64,000 nucleotides of DNA, taken from Mesorhizobium sp. ES1-4. Lineage in GTDB: Bacteria; Pseudomonadota; Alphaproteobacteria; Rhizobiales; Rhizobiaceae. Every line of letters starts with the position of its first letter. Position 1 is the first letter of the stretch. Shown here piece by piece: positions 1-8,727 of this stretch. The stretch covers positions 1-64,000 of the forward strand of contig NZ_JAIUGV010000018.1 in assembly GCF_020164745.1 (NCBI RefSeq), read 5' to 3'. A model generated the notes under the pieces. It had not been told where the DNA came from. It worked only from the letters and a program-made list of their open reading frames with translations, and did no database searches. A program made the position numbers and the translations under genes.

Positions 1-29
1 GCCCCTCATCCGGCAGGCGGATGAGGGGC
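1..29 (-). terminator. Perfect hairpin downstream of greA
   Basis: Twelve-base arms (GCCCCTCATCCG and its exact complement) around a five-base loop lie about 48 bases beyond the greA stop codon. There is no clear T-run, so it may be a palindromic repeat acting as transcript end rather than a classical intrinsic terminator. The same GCCCCTCATC sequence forms the ends of the element at 37587-37773, so it is probably one arm of that repeat family. Confidence 0.55.
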
Positions 30-76
30 GGCGCCGACGTTAGTAAGGGAGATCCGCGAGAAGCCGAGCCCTCGAA

Positions 77-550
77 CTAAATGAACTGCACCTGGACGAT
101 CTCATAGCCGCGTGCGCCACCGGGTGCATTGACCTCGATGGCGTCGCCGACTTCCTTGCCGATCAGCGCGCGCGCGATGGGCGAGGAGATGGAGATGCGG
201 CCGGACTTCACGTCGGCTTCCTGGTCGCCGACGATCTGATAGGTCTTCTTTTCCTCGGTGTCCTCGTCGACCAGCACCACGGTGGCGCCGAACTTGACCT
301 TGTCGCCGCTGAGCTTGGTGACATCGATCACCTCGGCGCGGGCGATCAGGTCCTCGAGTTCGTTGACACGGCCCTCATTGAGGCTCTGCGCTTCCTTCGC
401 GGCATGGTATTCGGCGTTTTCGGACAGGTCGCCATGCGAACGCGCCTCGGAGATCGCCTCGATGATGCGCGGCCGCTCTTCCTGCTGGCGCCAACGCAGT
501 TCTTCCTTCAATGACGCGAACCCCTCGCCTGTCATCGGGACCTTGTTCAT
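77..550 (-). CDS. greA: Transcription elongation factor GreA
   Basis: GreA rescues backtracked RNA polymerase by inserting its coiled coil into the secondary channel and stimulating transcript cleavage. The 157 residues match the family length. Residues 1-75 are the helical coiled coil with the tip motif GDLSENAEYH, which carries the acidic pair D41 and E44 that positions the catalytic metal; residues 80-157 are the FKBP-like domain. A ribosome site-like AGGAAAGG precedes the ATG. The leader upstream contains an intrinsic-terminator-like hairpin (611-653), suggesting attenuation. The upstream minus-strand TPR gene has its own terminator, so greA is probably transcribed alone. Confidence 0.97.
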   Translation of the reverse strand: MNKVPMTGEGFASLKEELRWRQQEERPRIIEAISEARSHGDLSENAEYHAAKEAQSLNEGRVNELEDLIARAEVIDVTKLSGDKVKFGATVVLVDEDTEEKKTYQIVGDQEADVKSGRISISSPIARALIGKEVGDAIEVNAPGGARGYEIVQVQFI

Positions 551-610
551 AGTGCCTGACCTTTCCTGCCGCCGCCCCCGCGTTTCGGGGGAAGCCTTGT
601 CGTTGGGGTA

Positions 611-653
611 TAAAAGAAAACGGTCCGGCAGCCTCGGGCTAACGGAACCGTTT
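611..653 (-). terminator. Intrinsic-terminator-like hairpin in the greA leader
   Basis: Read on the minus strand, a ten-pair stem with one bulged base (AAACGGT-CCG arms), extended by an inner AGCC/GGCT stem with a CGA loop, is followed directly by TTTTCTTTTAT. This is a canonical intrinsic terminator, but it ends about 60 bases before the greA start and downstream of a possible promoter (670-697). It could attenuate greA, or be a second terminator for the upstream TPR gene. A second GC-rich hairpin (around 571-590) follows it in the leader. Confidence 0.7.
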
Positions 654-669
654 CACCGCAATTTTCCTG

Positions 670-697
670 AATATAGCAATCTTTGCGGGCTTTTCAC
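670..697 (-). promoter_or_regulatory. Candidate greA promoter
   Basis: On the minus strand TATATT (670-675) lies 16 bases after GTGAAA (692-697), a plausible -10/-35 pair. Transcription would begin near 663, just before the leader hairpin, giving a terminated leader RNA of about 50 bases. Assigned by eye from spacing only. Confidence 0.35.
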
Positions 698-773
698 GCC
701 CAAAAATCGGTTTTGCGAAAATCATCCCTTCTTTTGTCAGCGTCGGTGGCTGTGCGACGAAGGCGAACGAAAA

Positions 774-795
774 CGGCCGCGATTGCTCGCGGCCG
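774..795 (-). terminator. Intrinsic terminator of the TPR gene
   Basis: Perfect nine-base arms CGGCCGCGA / TCGCGGCCG around a TTGC loop, followed on the minus strand by TTTTCGTT. It starts about 25 bases after the stop codon of the TPR gene at 820. Confidence 0.75.
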
Positions 796-819
796 CCTCG
801 AGAAACCATGGGAGCCCGA

Positions 820-1356
820 TCAGCTTCTCATGAAATGTTCGATCTGCTCGGCCAGCATGCCGTATTCGCGCGAACCCTTGCCGGTGCGCTTCTCGATCTC
901 CATCAGCTGCTGCTGGGCGCCCGCCAGGTCGCCGATCTGCAGATGCGCCTCGCCGAGATATTCGCGCACCAGCGTGTAGTTGGGGTCGATGCGCAGCGCT
1001 TCCTCGTAATAGCCGAGGCCGACGGTAACGCGGCCGGAATGGCGGTGCGAATAGCCGAGATAGTTGAGGATGCGCGGATCCTGCTTGTTGGCGGCGAGAA
1101 CGAGAACCGAGATCGCCTCGTCATAGCGGCCGGCCATCGCCAGAGCATGGCCCGCATCATAGATGCTGTCGTCGTCCAGCATGCCTTCCTTGGGGGGCAC
1201 GCATTTCTGCTTCTTCTTGTCCCAGACCTCGCCCTTCTTGCACTGGGTGACAGTCTGGTCGCTGCCACCGCTACCGCCGGCGGCAAACGCCGGAACGGCA
1301 AGGAACTGCAGAGCGACCAGCGCAGTTGCAGCCTGAAGCAGCACTCTTTTATGCAT
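820..1356 (-). CDS. Exported tetratricopeptide repeat protein
   Basis: A 178-residue protein with a Sec signal peptide (residues 1-25, cleavage expected after AFA) and a mature part of about 150 residues. Residues 39-52 hold a short Lys-rich segment with two cysteines (CKKGEVWDKKKQKC). Residues 65-165 contain three TPR-like helical pairs, including a motif with YYEEALRIDPNY. TPR repeats are protein-binding scaffolds; the partner is unknown. The protein is predicted periplasmic. The gene stands alone between its terminator (774-795) and the oppositely oriented DUF3775 gene. No enzyme motif is visible. Confidence 0.85.
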   Translation of the reverse strand: MHKRVLLQAATALVALQFLAVPAFAAGGSGGSDQTVTQCKKGEVWDKKKQKCVPPKEGMLDDDSIYDAGHALAMAGRYDEAISVLVLAANKQDPRILNYLGYSHRHSGRVTVGLGYYEEALRIDPNYTLVREYLGEAHLQIGDLAGAQQQLMEIEKRTGKGSREYGMLAEQIEHFMRS

Positions 1357-1445
1357 CGAAGCCTCCTTGAGGGGTGTGACAATGCAACACTAACGCCGAG
1401 TGGCCCGCGTTTCATCCCAGAAAAAACCGGACTGGAGAACATGAG

Positions 1446-1934
1446 GTGACGGATGCCGCAAATCCGGTATCATCGCCCTCGAATGAGACTGAGCCACAGA
1501 GAGGGCCCGTGCAGCGGCGATTGGAAAAGGACTGGGATCTCACGATCGGCCCCGACACCGTGCGGCTGTTCATTCTCAAGGCCAAGGCCCTGAGCGCGGC
1601 GGTCAACGAGGACTATGCCGACGGCGCCGAACACGAGGTCGAGTTCGATGGCGACGGACATGACAATCACCACCATGACGGCCTTGCCGAGGAAAGCTCG
1701 GAAAACCTCACCGAGGAAGAACTGCGCGAGTTGATCAACGATTTGAATGTCGACGAGGCCGCGGAGCTGATCGCGCTGGCCTGGGTCGGTCGCGGCGACT
1801 ACGACGCCTCTGAATGGGCCGAGGCGGTGACCGCGGCGCGCGAGCGCGCCAACAGGCGCACAGCGAAATACCTGCTCGGCATGCCGCTGCTCGCGGACTT
1901 GCTGGAAGAGGGACTGGAAGCGATCGGCGCGTAA
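1446..1934 (+). CDS. DUF3775 domain protein
   Basis: A 162-residue cytoplasmic protein starting with GTG. After a variable first 25 residues it contains the DUF3775 pattern: a segment beginning LTIGPDTVRLFILKAKAL, an acidic and His-rich insert (HDNHHHDG, about residues 73-80), then EELRELINDLNVDEAAEL and a C-terminal helix ending in the leader of LLEEGLEAIG. The family has no established function and is common in Rhizobiales. There is no signal peptide. The gene is divergent from the TPR gene; the intergenic space is 89 bases and may hold both promoters. Confidence 0.75.
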   Translation: MTDAANPVSSPSNETEPQRGPVQRRLEKDWDLTIGPDTVRLFILKAKALSAAVNEDYADGAEHEVEFDGDGHDNHHHDGLAEESSENLTEEELRELINDLNVDEAAELIALAWVGRGDYDASEWAEAVTAARERANRRTAKYLLGMPLLADLLEEGLEAIGA

Positions 1935-2010
1935 CGCGGAAGTAACCGATTGTGATCGCGTCGAAGCGCCTGTCGAGGCAACTTCAGCGGACCGGCGCCG
2001 TTTCGGAGCG

Positions 2011-3183
2011 ATGGCAACGCTGAGCTTTTCCCGATTTTGCACCTTGGCGCTGCCTCTTGCGGCGGCGGTATTGCTGGCAACGCCGGCCGACGCCAAGCAC
2101 CGTCACAGACACCACCGAGCGCTGACACCGCGAGTGGAGCAGCCGCTGAGCCCGCGGGCCGATCAACCCCTGAAGCCGCGTGGGAAATCGCACGGCAGGC
2201 AACTGAAACCGAGGCGCGGGCAACAGGCAACGCCGAGCCCGGCGCTGCAGCAACCGCAGCATCCTCTGCCATCGCCCGCCGATGCTCCCGTGCCGGAGCA
2301 ACGTCCCGCAGTCACTCCAGACACGCAAGACCCGAAGTCGGAGGGTCCAAACAGCGGCGACGCGTCCGATCGCTTCAATGAGGAAAAGTCGCATGACAAA
2401 ACAAAGGCGCGCCCCGAACCATCCGCCAATATGAAAAATGAACCGGAGCCGCCGGCCGACGCGGAAAACGTGCCGGAGCCGCCAGCCGTGGTGCCAACAC
2501 CGACACCAAAGCCAGATGTCCAGGAGCCCCAGCCCCAGCCGCCGGCCGTTGCCCCGCAACCACCGCAAAAGCCGGCCGACGCGGGCGGGGAGAAAATGCT
2601 GCCCGATCCGCGCTCGGCCGACCTTCCCGCCGACAAGATGCCGGCCGAGGAAGTCGCCTGCCGCGAGCGCTTGAAGACGCTCGGCGTCGAATTCGAGGAG
2701 CACAAGGCCGAGAGCAATCCCGAAATCGGCTGCTCGATCCCCTATCCCATTGTGCTGAAGTCGCTCGGCAAGTCGATCGCGATTGCGCCCGGCGCCGAGC
2801 TCAATTGCCAGATGGCGGAGGCGGCGGCGCGTTTTGCCGCCGAAATCGTCCAGCCGGCGGCAAGAGCCGAATTCGGCGCCGACCTGAAATCGATCGGCCA
2901 GGCATCGGCCTTCGTCTGCCGGCCGCGCCACGGCACGCGCAAACTGTCCGAACACGCCTTCGGCAACGCGCTCGACATCGCCAGTTTTACGCTCTCCGAC
3001 GGCAAGATAATCGAGGTTGGGCCAGCACCGCCGGAAAAGGACGCCAAGTTCCTCAACGCCGTGCGCAAGGCTGCCTGCGGCCCGTTCAAGACCGTGCTCG
3101 GCCCCGGCGCCGACGCCGACCACGGGCTGCATTTTCATCTCGACCTGGAACAGCGCCGGCATGGCGGTACGTTCTGCCAGTGA
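2011..3183 (+). CDS. Extensin-like C-terminal domain protein (M15-like fold)
   Basis: A 390-residue exported protein. Residues 1-28 are a signal peptide (cleavage after ADA). Residues 30-205 are low-complexity, rich in proline, histidine and charged residues, as in a wall-spanning linker. The C-terminal 180 residues are the extensin-like C domain with six cysteines and the motifs SEHAFGNALDI and DHGLHFHLD, which resemble the zinc-binding SxHxxGxAxD and HxH signatures of M15 D-Ala-D-Ala peptidases. A peptidoglycan-related role is inference. A paralogue with the same domain follows 109 bases downstream. Confidence 0.85.
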   Translation: MATLSFSRFCTLALPLAAAVLLATPADAKHRHRHHRALTPRVEQPLSPRADQPLKPRGKSHGRQLKPRRGQQATPSPALQQPQHPLPSPADAPVPEQRPAVTPDTQDPKSEGPNSGDASDRFNEEKSHDKTKARPEPSANMKNEPEPPADAENVPEPPAVVPTPTPKPDVQEPQPQPPAVAPQPPQKPADAGGEKMLPDPRSADLPADKMPAEEVACRERLKTLGVEFEEHKAESNPEIGCSIPYPIVLKSLGKSIAIAPGAELNCQMAEAAARFAAEIVQPAARAEFGADLKSIGQASAFVCRPRHGTRKLSEHAFGNALDIASFTLSDGKIIEVGPAPPEKDAKFLNAVRKAACGPFKTVLGPGADADHGLHFHLDLEQRRHGGTFCQ

Positions 3184-3292
3184 GCGATGTGATCGCCAGC
3201 CACATTTCAGCCGCAGGCGTGAACACAGGCGCTGAGTTTTCCTTTACTCTTGATCGTTAAAATGCCGGATATCCAGAATCGGGATCCCGTCA

Positions 3293-4099
3293 ATGGCCGG
3301 CACATTTCGCGCCGTTTTCCGCGCCGCGGCGCGCCAACTGAAACCTGCAGCGCTGCTGGCCGCTGGGCTTGCACTGGCCGCGGTTTCGGCTTGCAACACC
3401 GGCAGCGTGCTATCGTTGCAGCCGGCCGTCGATGTCGGCTCGCAGACCGCGGCCGTACCGCAATATTCAGGCATGCAGAGGCTTGTACCGTCCAACCCTT
3501 ATATGACGCAGGCTGCCTATCCGCGCATGGATGAGCCGATGTCGCCGCTCGAGCAGGTTCCAGCCAGCGAGACCGATTGCCGCCAGCAGCTGAAACGCCT
3601 CGGCGTGGTCTACACGGACCTGGCGCCGATCCATGAAGGCCAGTGCGGCATCGACTATCCGGTCAAGGTCTCGGCCATCGGCAGCGTCGAGATGAAGCCG
3701 GCCGCGACGCTCACCTGCGACATGGCCGCCACCTTCGCCGCCTGGACGAAGAACGAACTCGTCCCCTCCGCCCGCTGGCGCTACTTCTCCGGCGTCAAGA
3801 CCATTCACCAGGGCTCCAGCTATTCCTGCCGCAACATTGCCGGTGAAGGTGTGCTGTCCGAGCACGGCAAGGGCAACGCGCTCGACGTCATGAGCATCGA
3901 ACTCAACAATGGCGACGACATCGACGTGCGCAAGCCTGGCCTGTTCGCGTTCCGCACCCGGGGCTTCCTCAACAATGTGCGCGCCGACGGCTGCCAGTAT
4001 TTCACCACCGTGCTCGGTCCCGGCTACAATTACGATCACCGCAACCACTTCCACTTCGACATCAAGAACCGCAGGAACGGTTACCGCGCCTGCCGCTGA
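3293..4099 (+). CDS. Extensin-like domain lipoprotein
   Basis: A 268-residue paralogue of the preceding gene. Its N-terminus has a positively charged region, a hydrophobic helix and the lipobox-like VSAC (cysteine near residue 34), so it is likely a lipoprotein. The C-terminal domain (about residues 95-268) again carries six cysteines and the motifs SEHGKGNALDV and DHRNHFHFD, matching the putative zinc-site residues of M15-type peptidases. It lacks the long proline-rich linker of its neighbour. Tandem arrangement suggests duplication, with one copy free or wall-spanning and one membrane-anchored. Substrate unknown; a cell-wall role is inferred. Confidence 0.83.
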   Translation: MAGTFRAVFRAAARQLKPAALLAAGLALAAVSACNTGSVLSLQPAVDVGSQTAAVPQYSGMQRLVPSNPYMTQAAYPRMDEPMSPLEQVPASETDCRQQLKRLGVVYTDLAPIHEGQCGIDYPVKVSAIGSVEMKPAATLTCDMAATFAAWTKNELVPSARWRYFSGVKTIHQGSSYSCRNIAGEGVLSEHGKGNALDVMSIELNNGDDIDVRKPGLFAFRTRGFLNNVRADGCQYFTTVLGPGYNYDHRNHFHFDIKNRRNGYRACR

Positions 4100-4263
4100 T
4101 CCCTTTGCCTGACGCGACTCCAGGAAGTGCGGGGCGGCTTCGCCGTGGCCGCGCATTAATTGTCGCAGCCCTGGGGTGCCTGGTCGACGGGCATTTGCCG
4201 TCATCTTTCTAAAATGGTCGCCGACTATTTTCGAAAGCCGTGCGGCAATGCTATTGAGCCCCC

Positions 4264-5574
4264 ATGTTATACGTTGAAATCGCCACCGTGGTCGTCCTCA
4301 TCTGCGTGAACGGCCTTCTGTCGATGTCCGAACTCGCCATCGTCTCGTCGCGGCCGGCTCGCCTGAAGGCGATGATCGACCGCAACGTCAAGGGTGCCGG
4401 CCGCGCTTTGGCGCTTGGCTCGAATCCCGGCAAATTCCTGTCCTCTGTGCAGATCGGCATCACCCTGGTCGGCGTGCTCTCGGGCGCCTTTTCCGGCGCC
4501 ACGCTCGGTCAAAGGCTGGCGCAATATCTGGCTTCGACAGGCATCCGCGAGAACATCGCCGATCCGCTCGGCGTCGGCATCGTCGTGGCCATCATCACCT
4601 ATGCTTCGCTGATTGTCGGCGAATTGGTGCCCAAGCAGATCGCGCTACGCGATCCCGAACGCGTTGCCGCCCGCGCTGCTCCCGCAATGACGATCCTCGC
4701 CACCCTATCGGCCCCTCTGGTCTTCCTGCTCGATATTTCGGGCCGTGCCGTGCTCTGGCTGCTCGGCCAGCGCGGCGAGAGCGAGGAAAAGGTCACCGAC
4801 GAGGAGATCAAGATGCTGGTCGCCGAGGCCGAGCACCACGGCACCATCGAATCCGACGAGCGGCGCATGATCGCCGGCGTCATGCGGCTTGGCGACCGCG
4901 CCGTGCGCGCCGTCATGTCGCCGCGCACCGATGTCGACTGGATCAACCTGCAGTCCGATGAGGCCACGATCCGCAAGCTTCTGATGGATACCCAGCATTC
5001 GCGCCTGCCCGCCGGCGACGGCGGGGTGGACGCCATGATCGGCGTCATCCAGACCCGTGACGTGCTGGCCGCGCTGCTCGGCGGCCGCGCGCTCGACCCG
5101 CGCAAATATGTGCGCGCGGCACCCATCGTGCATGACCAGGCCGACGCGCTCGACGTGCTGCAGAAGCTGAAGGAGAGCGACGTGCCGATGGCGCTGGTGC
5201 ATGACGAATACGGCCACTTCGAAGGCATCGTCACCCCAGCCGATATTCTGGAAGCCATCACCGGCGTCTTCCGCTCGGATCTCGAGGCCGGCGAGGAAGA
5301 AAACGCCGTCCAGCGCGACGACGGCTCATGGCTGCTCGCCGGCTACATGCAGGCCGACGAGATGGCCGAGGTGCTGGGCATCGACCTGCCGGAGAACCGC
5401 GATTACGAAACCGTCGCCGGCTATGTGCTGTCGCACATGCACCATCTGCCGACGACTGGTGAATGCGTCAACGCACAGGGCTGGCGCTTCGAGGTGGTCG
5501 ACCTCGACGGCCGCCGCATCGACAAGCTGATCGCCACCCGCCTGCCCAGCGGCCACCGCGAGGTGGCGCGCTGA
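4264..5574 (+). CDS. CNNM/CorC-type hemolysin family membrane protein
   Basis: A 436-residue inner-membrane protein of the TlyC/CNNM family, members of which take part in magnesium/sodium exchange. Residues 1-195 form the CNNM (DUF21) transmembrane domain with the small-residue rich helix SMSELAIVSS; residues 205-335 form two CBS domains (for example VMSPRTDVDWI and MALVHDEYGHFEGIVT); residues 350-432 form the CorC/HlyC-type C domain (GSWLLAGYMQADEM). The order and length fit the family. No good ribosome site is seen before the ATG. The gene is flanked by unrelated genes and seems monocistronic. Older annotations call this protein a hemolysin, which is not supported by function. Confidence 0.92.
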   Translation: MLYVEIATVVVLICVNGLLSMSELAIVSSRPARLKAMIDRNVKGAGRALALGSNPGKFLSSVQIGITLVGVLSGAFSGATLGQRLAQYLASTGIRENIADPLGVGIVVAIITYASLIVGELVPKQIALRDPERVAARAAPAMTILATLSAPLVFLLDISGRAVLWLLGQRGESEEKVTDEEIKMLVAEAEHHGTIESDERRMIAGVMRLGDRAVRAVMSPRTDVDWINLQSDEATIRKLLMDTQHSRLPAGDGGVDAMIGVIQTRDVLAALLGGRALDPRKYVRAAPIVHDQADALDVLQKLKESDVPMALVHDEYGHFEGIVTPADILEAITGVFRSDLEAGEEENAVQRDDGSWLLAGYMQADEMAEVLGIDLPENRDYETVAGYVLSHMHHLPTTGECVNAQGWRFEVVDLDGRRIDKLIATRLPSGHREVAR

Positions 5575-5637
5575 CGGTTCAATGTGCAAGGGCGATGGCC
5601 GCCATTGGCTTCGCGCGGATTGACCGCAGGCCCGCGA

Positions 5638-6957
5638 CTACTGCTCCGCGAAAGCGCGCGCGAATGAATCGAACATCGGCCGCGCGAGATATTCCAGGAA
5701 AGTCCGGTCGCCGGTGCGGATGAACGCCTCGACCGGCGTCCCGGGATAAAGTTGATCGCGCCTCACGCCGGGCGGCAGGTCGGCGGCAATCGTGAGCTTG
5801 GCGCGGAAATAAGCTTCATGCGTGGTCTGGTCGATCAGCCGATCCGCCGAAATCCGTGTCACGGTGGCTGAAACCTCAGGCGTCAGCCGCGCGTTCAAGG
5901 CGGACAATCGCAGTTTCGCCGGCTGACCGACATGGACCTGGTCGACATCCTTCGGCCGCAGCTTCGCATCGACGACGAGGCCCGACGCGGTGGGCAGGAT
6001 TTCCATGATCTTTTCGCCCGGAGCAATCACGCTGCCCTTGGAATTGTAGGTCGATGAGACAACGATGCCCGCCGCCGGCGCCTTGATCGTGGTTCGCCGC
6101 AGCACCGCCTCTGCCGCCCTGATCTGTTCCTCGACGTCGGCCAGATTGGAGCGAACATCGTCGAGTTTCGTCAGCGCCTCCTCGACGCGTTGTGTGGTCA
6201 GGCGCTCCGTCTGCTCCTGGGCTTCGACGATCTGGGTGTTGGCCGTCGCGAGATTGGCCTCCAGCGCCCCGGCCTGCCCGACGAGATCGGCCTCACTGCG
6301 CAAAAGCTGGGAGTATTCGGTACGATTGGTGAGGCCCCTGTCCAGCAAGCTGGTCTTGATGCCAAGTTCTTTCTTGACGACTTCGGCCTGTTGCTGAATG
6401 GCCTGTTTCTGGGCCTGCAATCCCACCACCGATTGCCGGTGCATGGCGACCCGTTGCGCCAGGATCGATTTTTCCGATCGGAACCGGGCGAGCCTGGCAT
6501 CGAATTCCTTCTGCTGTTCTCGAATGAGAATCTCGAAATCGTGCTGGAAAGGTGCAGGCGCCGCTTCCGCGATCGGCGCCAGCCTGTCCAACCCGTCGCG
6601 TTCCGCCTCCAGCCGCGCCGCGCTTGCTCTGAGCGCGATTGACTGTCTCGTCAGCCGGTTGAGCTCGGCCTGGGCGGCCGTTGGGTCCAGCACCACCAGA
6701 TCCTGGGCCGCTTGCACGCGATCGCCCTCATGGACCAGCAACGCCTGGACTATACCGCCTTCGGGATGCTGGATCAGGATGTTTCCGCCCGTCGCCGAGA
6801 TCGTGCCTTGCGTGATCACCGCTCCCGCCAAGGGCGCGCTGACGGCCCAGTATCCGAAGCCGCCAGCCAGCAGCCCTATGGCGGCATAACCGGTTAGGGC
6901 GACGCGTCTTATGTCGGTGCGTGGCTGGCTGTCCCAAGCGAGGCTCGGCGTCGTCAT
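5638..6957 (-). CDS. prsE: Type I secretion membrane-fusion (HlyD) protein, PrsE-like
   Basis: The periplasmic adaptor of a type I secretion system; it bridges the ABC transporter and an outer-membrane TolC channel. The 439-residue protein (start chosen at MTTPSLAW, two bases after the stop of the ABC gene) has one transmembrane helix near residues 17-40, a lipoyl/beta-barrel part (QHPEGGIVQALLVHEGDRV region), a long coiled coil (about 95-280) and the C-terminal HlyD motif with RPKDVDQVHVGQPAKLRLSA. The open frame continues upstream inside the ABC gene but has no supporting start there. Its neighbours identify the cargo as the GH16 glycanase at 8728. Confidence 0.9.
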   Translation of the reverse strand: MTTPSLAWDSQPRTDIRRVALTGYAAIGLLAGGFGYWAVSAPLAGAVITQGTISATGGNILIQHPEGGIVQALLVHEGDRVQAAQDLVVLDPTAAQAELNRLTRQSIALRASAARLEAERDGLDRLAPIAEAAPAPFQHDFEILIREQQKEFDARLARFRSEKSILAQRVAMHRQSVVGLQAQKQAIQQQAEVVKKELGIKTSLLDRGLTNRTEYSQLLRSEADLVGQAGALEANLATANTQIVEAQEQTERLTTQRVEEALTKLDDVRSNLADVEEQIRAAEAVLRRTTIKAPAAGIVVSSTYNSKGSVIAPGEKIMEILPTASGLVVDAKLRPKDVDQVHVGQPAKLRLSALNARLTPEVSATVTRISADRLIDQTTHEAYFRAKLTIAADLPPGVRRDQLYPGTPVEAFIRTGDRTFLEYLARPMFDSFARAFAEQ

Positions 6958-6959
6958 CG

Positions 6960-8693
6960 TCAGGATCCGAACCCACCATGCGCGCGGATCGTCGGGGCGA
7001 ACGACCCGGTCACCACCGTGCCCTGCTTGGCACCCTTGCCGATGGCCAACCGCCGCAGCACTTCGCCGCTTGGACCGAAAGCTTCGATGACGCCGGCGCG
7101 CAAAAACATGACGCTGTCGCAAGCGGCGGCGATCGAAGGCTGATGGGTGATCACGACGACCGTCACGCCCGCCGCCCGCACGGCCAAGAGCACCGCCTCG
7201 AGCGCGGCCTCGCCACTCCGGTCGAGATGAGAACCGGGCTCGTCGAGCACCAGCAAGCGCGGATTGCCATAGAAGGCGCGCGCCAGCCCGATGCGCTGGC
7301 GCTCGCCGCCCGAAAGCCCCCTGTCCGGGCCGATCATGGTCTGGTAGCCGTCGCGCTGCGCCAGGATCAGCTCATGTACCTGGGCGCGCCTTGCCGCCTC
7401 GACGATCGCGGCATCGTCCGCCTCTGGGTCGAAGCGGGCGACGTTTTGCGCGATCGATCCCGGAAAAAGCTCCACCTCCTGCGCGAGGTAGCCGACATGC
7501 TTTCCGAGCTGGCTTTCGTCCCAAATCCCGAGGTCGGCGCCGTCGATCCTGATTGAGCCGCCGGTCGGTTGGGCAGCACCCACAAGCAACCGCCCCAGCG
7601 TCGATTTGCCGGCGCCGCTCGGGCCGACGATGGCCAACGCTTCGCCTGCCCCGATCGCAAAGTTCAGCCGCTTGAGGACGGGCTCCGTGCCGGGCCGGGC
7701 ATTCGGCGGCATAAAGAAGACGTCCTGCGCGGAAATCGCCCCAGCCGGATCGGGCAGGATCAGCTTCCGCGGCTCGGCCGGACGCGCCGCAAGCGCCTTT
7801 TCCAGCCGTGTCCACGCCCGCCGGGCGTCGGCGATCTGCCGCCAGGCGCCGATCAGTTGGTCGAGCGGCTGCAACGCCCGCGACGATACCAACGAGGAGG
7901 CGAAGATCATCCCGGCCGTCATCTGCCCTTGAAGCACCAGCCATGCGCCGGCGCCGAGGATCGCCAGTTGCAGCATCATGCGCAGCGCTCGCGAGGCGCC
8001 GCTGAAAATCGCATTGGCACCCGACGAGCGGTCATGAAAAGCAAGCGCCTCCGCCACGTGCCGTCCCCAGGCCCGCGAGGCATTCTCCACCATGCCCATG
8101 GCGCGCAGCGTCTCCGCATTGCGGGCAAAGGCCTGTTCCGCCTGGCTGGCCAAAGCCGAACGCTCCGTGGACAAGGCGTCGTTCCTGCCGATGGCAAGCT
8201 GGTTGGCCAGGACCAAGAAAAGCAGAAGCACCGCGCCCGCGACCGTCACCCAGAACAGCAGCGGGTGGATGAGATAGAGCAGGGCGAGGAAGACGGGGGC
8301 GAAGGGCAGGTCGAACAGCACCGCCACGCCGCGCGACCTGATGAAGGCGCAGACCGAGGCGAGGTCGCGCAGCGGCGACAGACCACCGGCGTATTTCGCG
8401 CCAAGCGAGATGGCGAATGTTCTGGCGCCCAGCTTCCGGTCGACGGTCGCCGCAACGCGTTGCGTGTAAACGGCGCGGATCGCGTCCAGCAGCCCAAGGA
8501 AGGCGAGCGCGAGGACCGCGATGGCCGAAAGATAGACGAGCGTCTCGACGCTGGAGGACGGCAGCACGCGATCATAGACCTGCAGCAGGTAGAGCGGAAG
8601 CACCAACAGCAGGATGTTGATCAGCAACGAGAAGACGCCGACATCGGCGATGGCGCGCATGAAGACCGGACGCAGGCCGGACGGTCCAGTCAT
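6960..8693 (-). CDS. prsD: Type I secretion ABC transporter permease/ATPase, PrsD-like
   Basis: The inner-membrane exporter of a type I secretion system. In 577 residues it carries an ABC transmembrane domain (about residues 15-300, with helices such as LLINILLLVLPLYLLQVYDR) and a nucleotide-binding domain (330-560) with Walker A GPSGAGKST, signature LSGGERQRIG and Walker B LLVLDEPGSHLD, followed by the H-loop in VVITHQPS. This is the PrtD/PrsD subfamily without a C39 peptidase domain. It sits 34 bases after the glycanase gene and two bases before the HlyD gene, so the three genes form one transcript. The outer-membrane component is not encoded here and is probably a TolC homologue elsewhere. 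Confidence 0.93.
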   Translation of the reverse strand: MTGPSGLRPVFMRAIADVGVFSLLINILLLVLPLYLLQVYDRVLPSSSVETLVYLSAIAVLALAFLGLLDAIRAVYTQRVAATVDRKLGARTFAISLGAKYAGGLSPLRDLASVCAFIRSRGVAVLFDLPFAPVFLALLYLIHPLLFWVTVAGAVLLLFLVLANQLAIGRNDALSTERSALASQAEQAFARNAETLRAMGMVENASRAWGRHVAEALAFHDRSSGANAIFSGASRALRMMLQLAILGAGAWLVLQGQMTAGMIFASSLVSSRALQPLDQLIGAWRQIADARRAWTRLEKALAARPAEPRKLILPDPAGAISAQDVFFMPPNARPGTEPVLKRLNFAIGAGEALAIVGPSGAGKSTLGRLLVGAAQPTGGSIRIDGADLGIWDESQLGKHVGYLAQEVELFPGSIAQNVARFDPEADDAAIVEAARRAQVHELILAQRDGYQTMIGPDRGLSGGERQRIGLARAFYGNPRLLVLDEPGSHLDRSGEAALEAVLLAVRAAGVTVVVITHQPSIAAACDSVMFLRAGVIEAFGPSGEVLRRLAIGKGAKQGTVVTGSFAPTIRAHGGFGS

Positions 8694-8727
8694 TTCCGCA
8701 TCCCCCGCCGCTGCATGACCCGAGACC

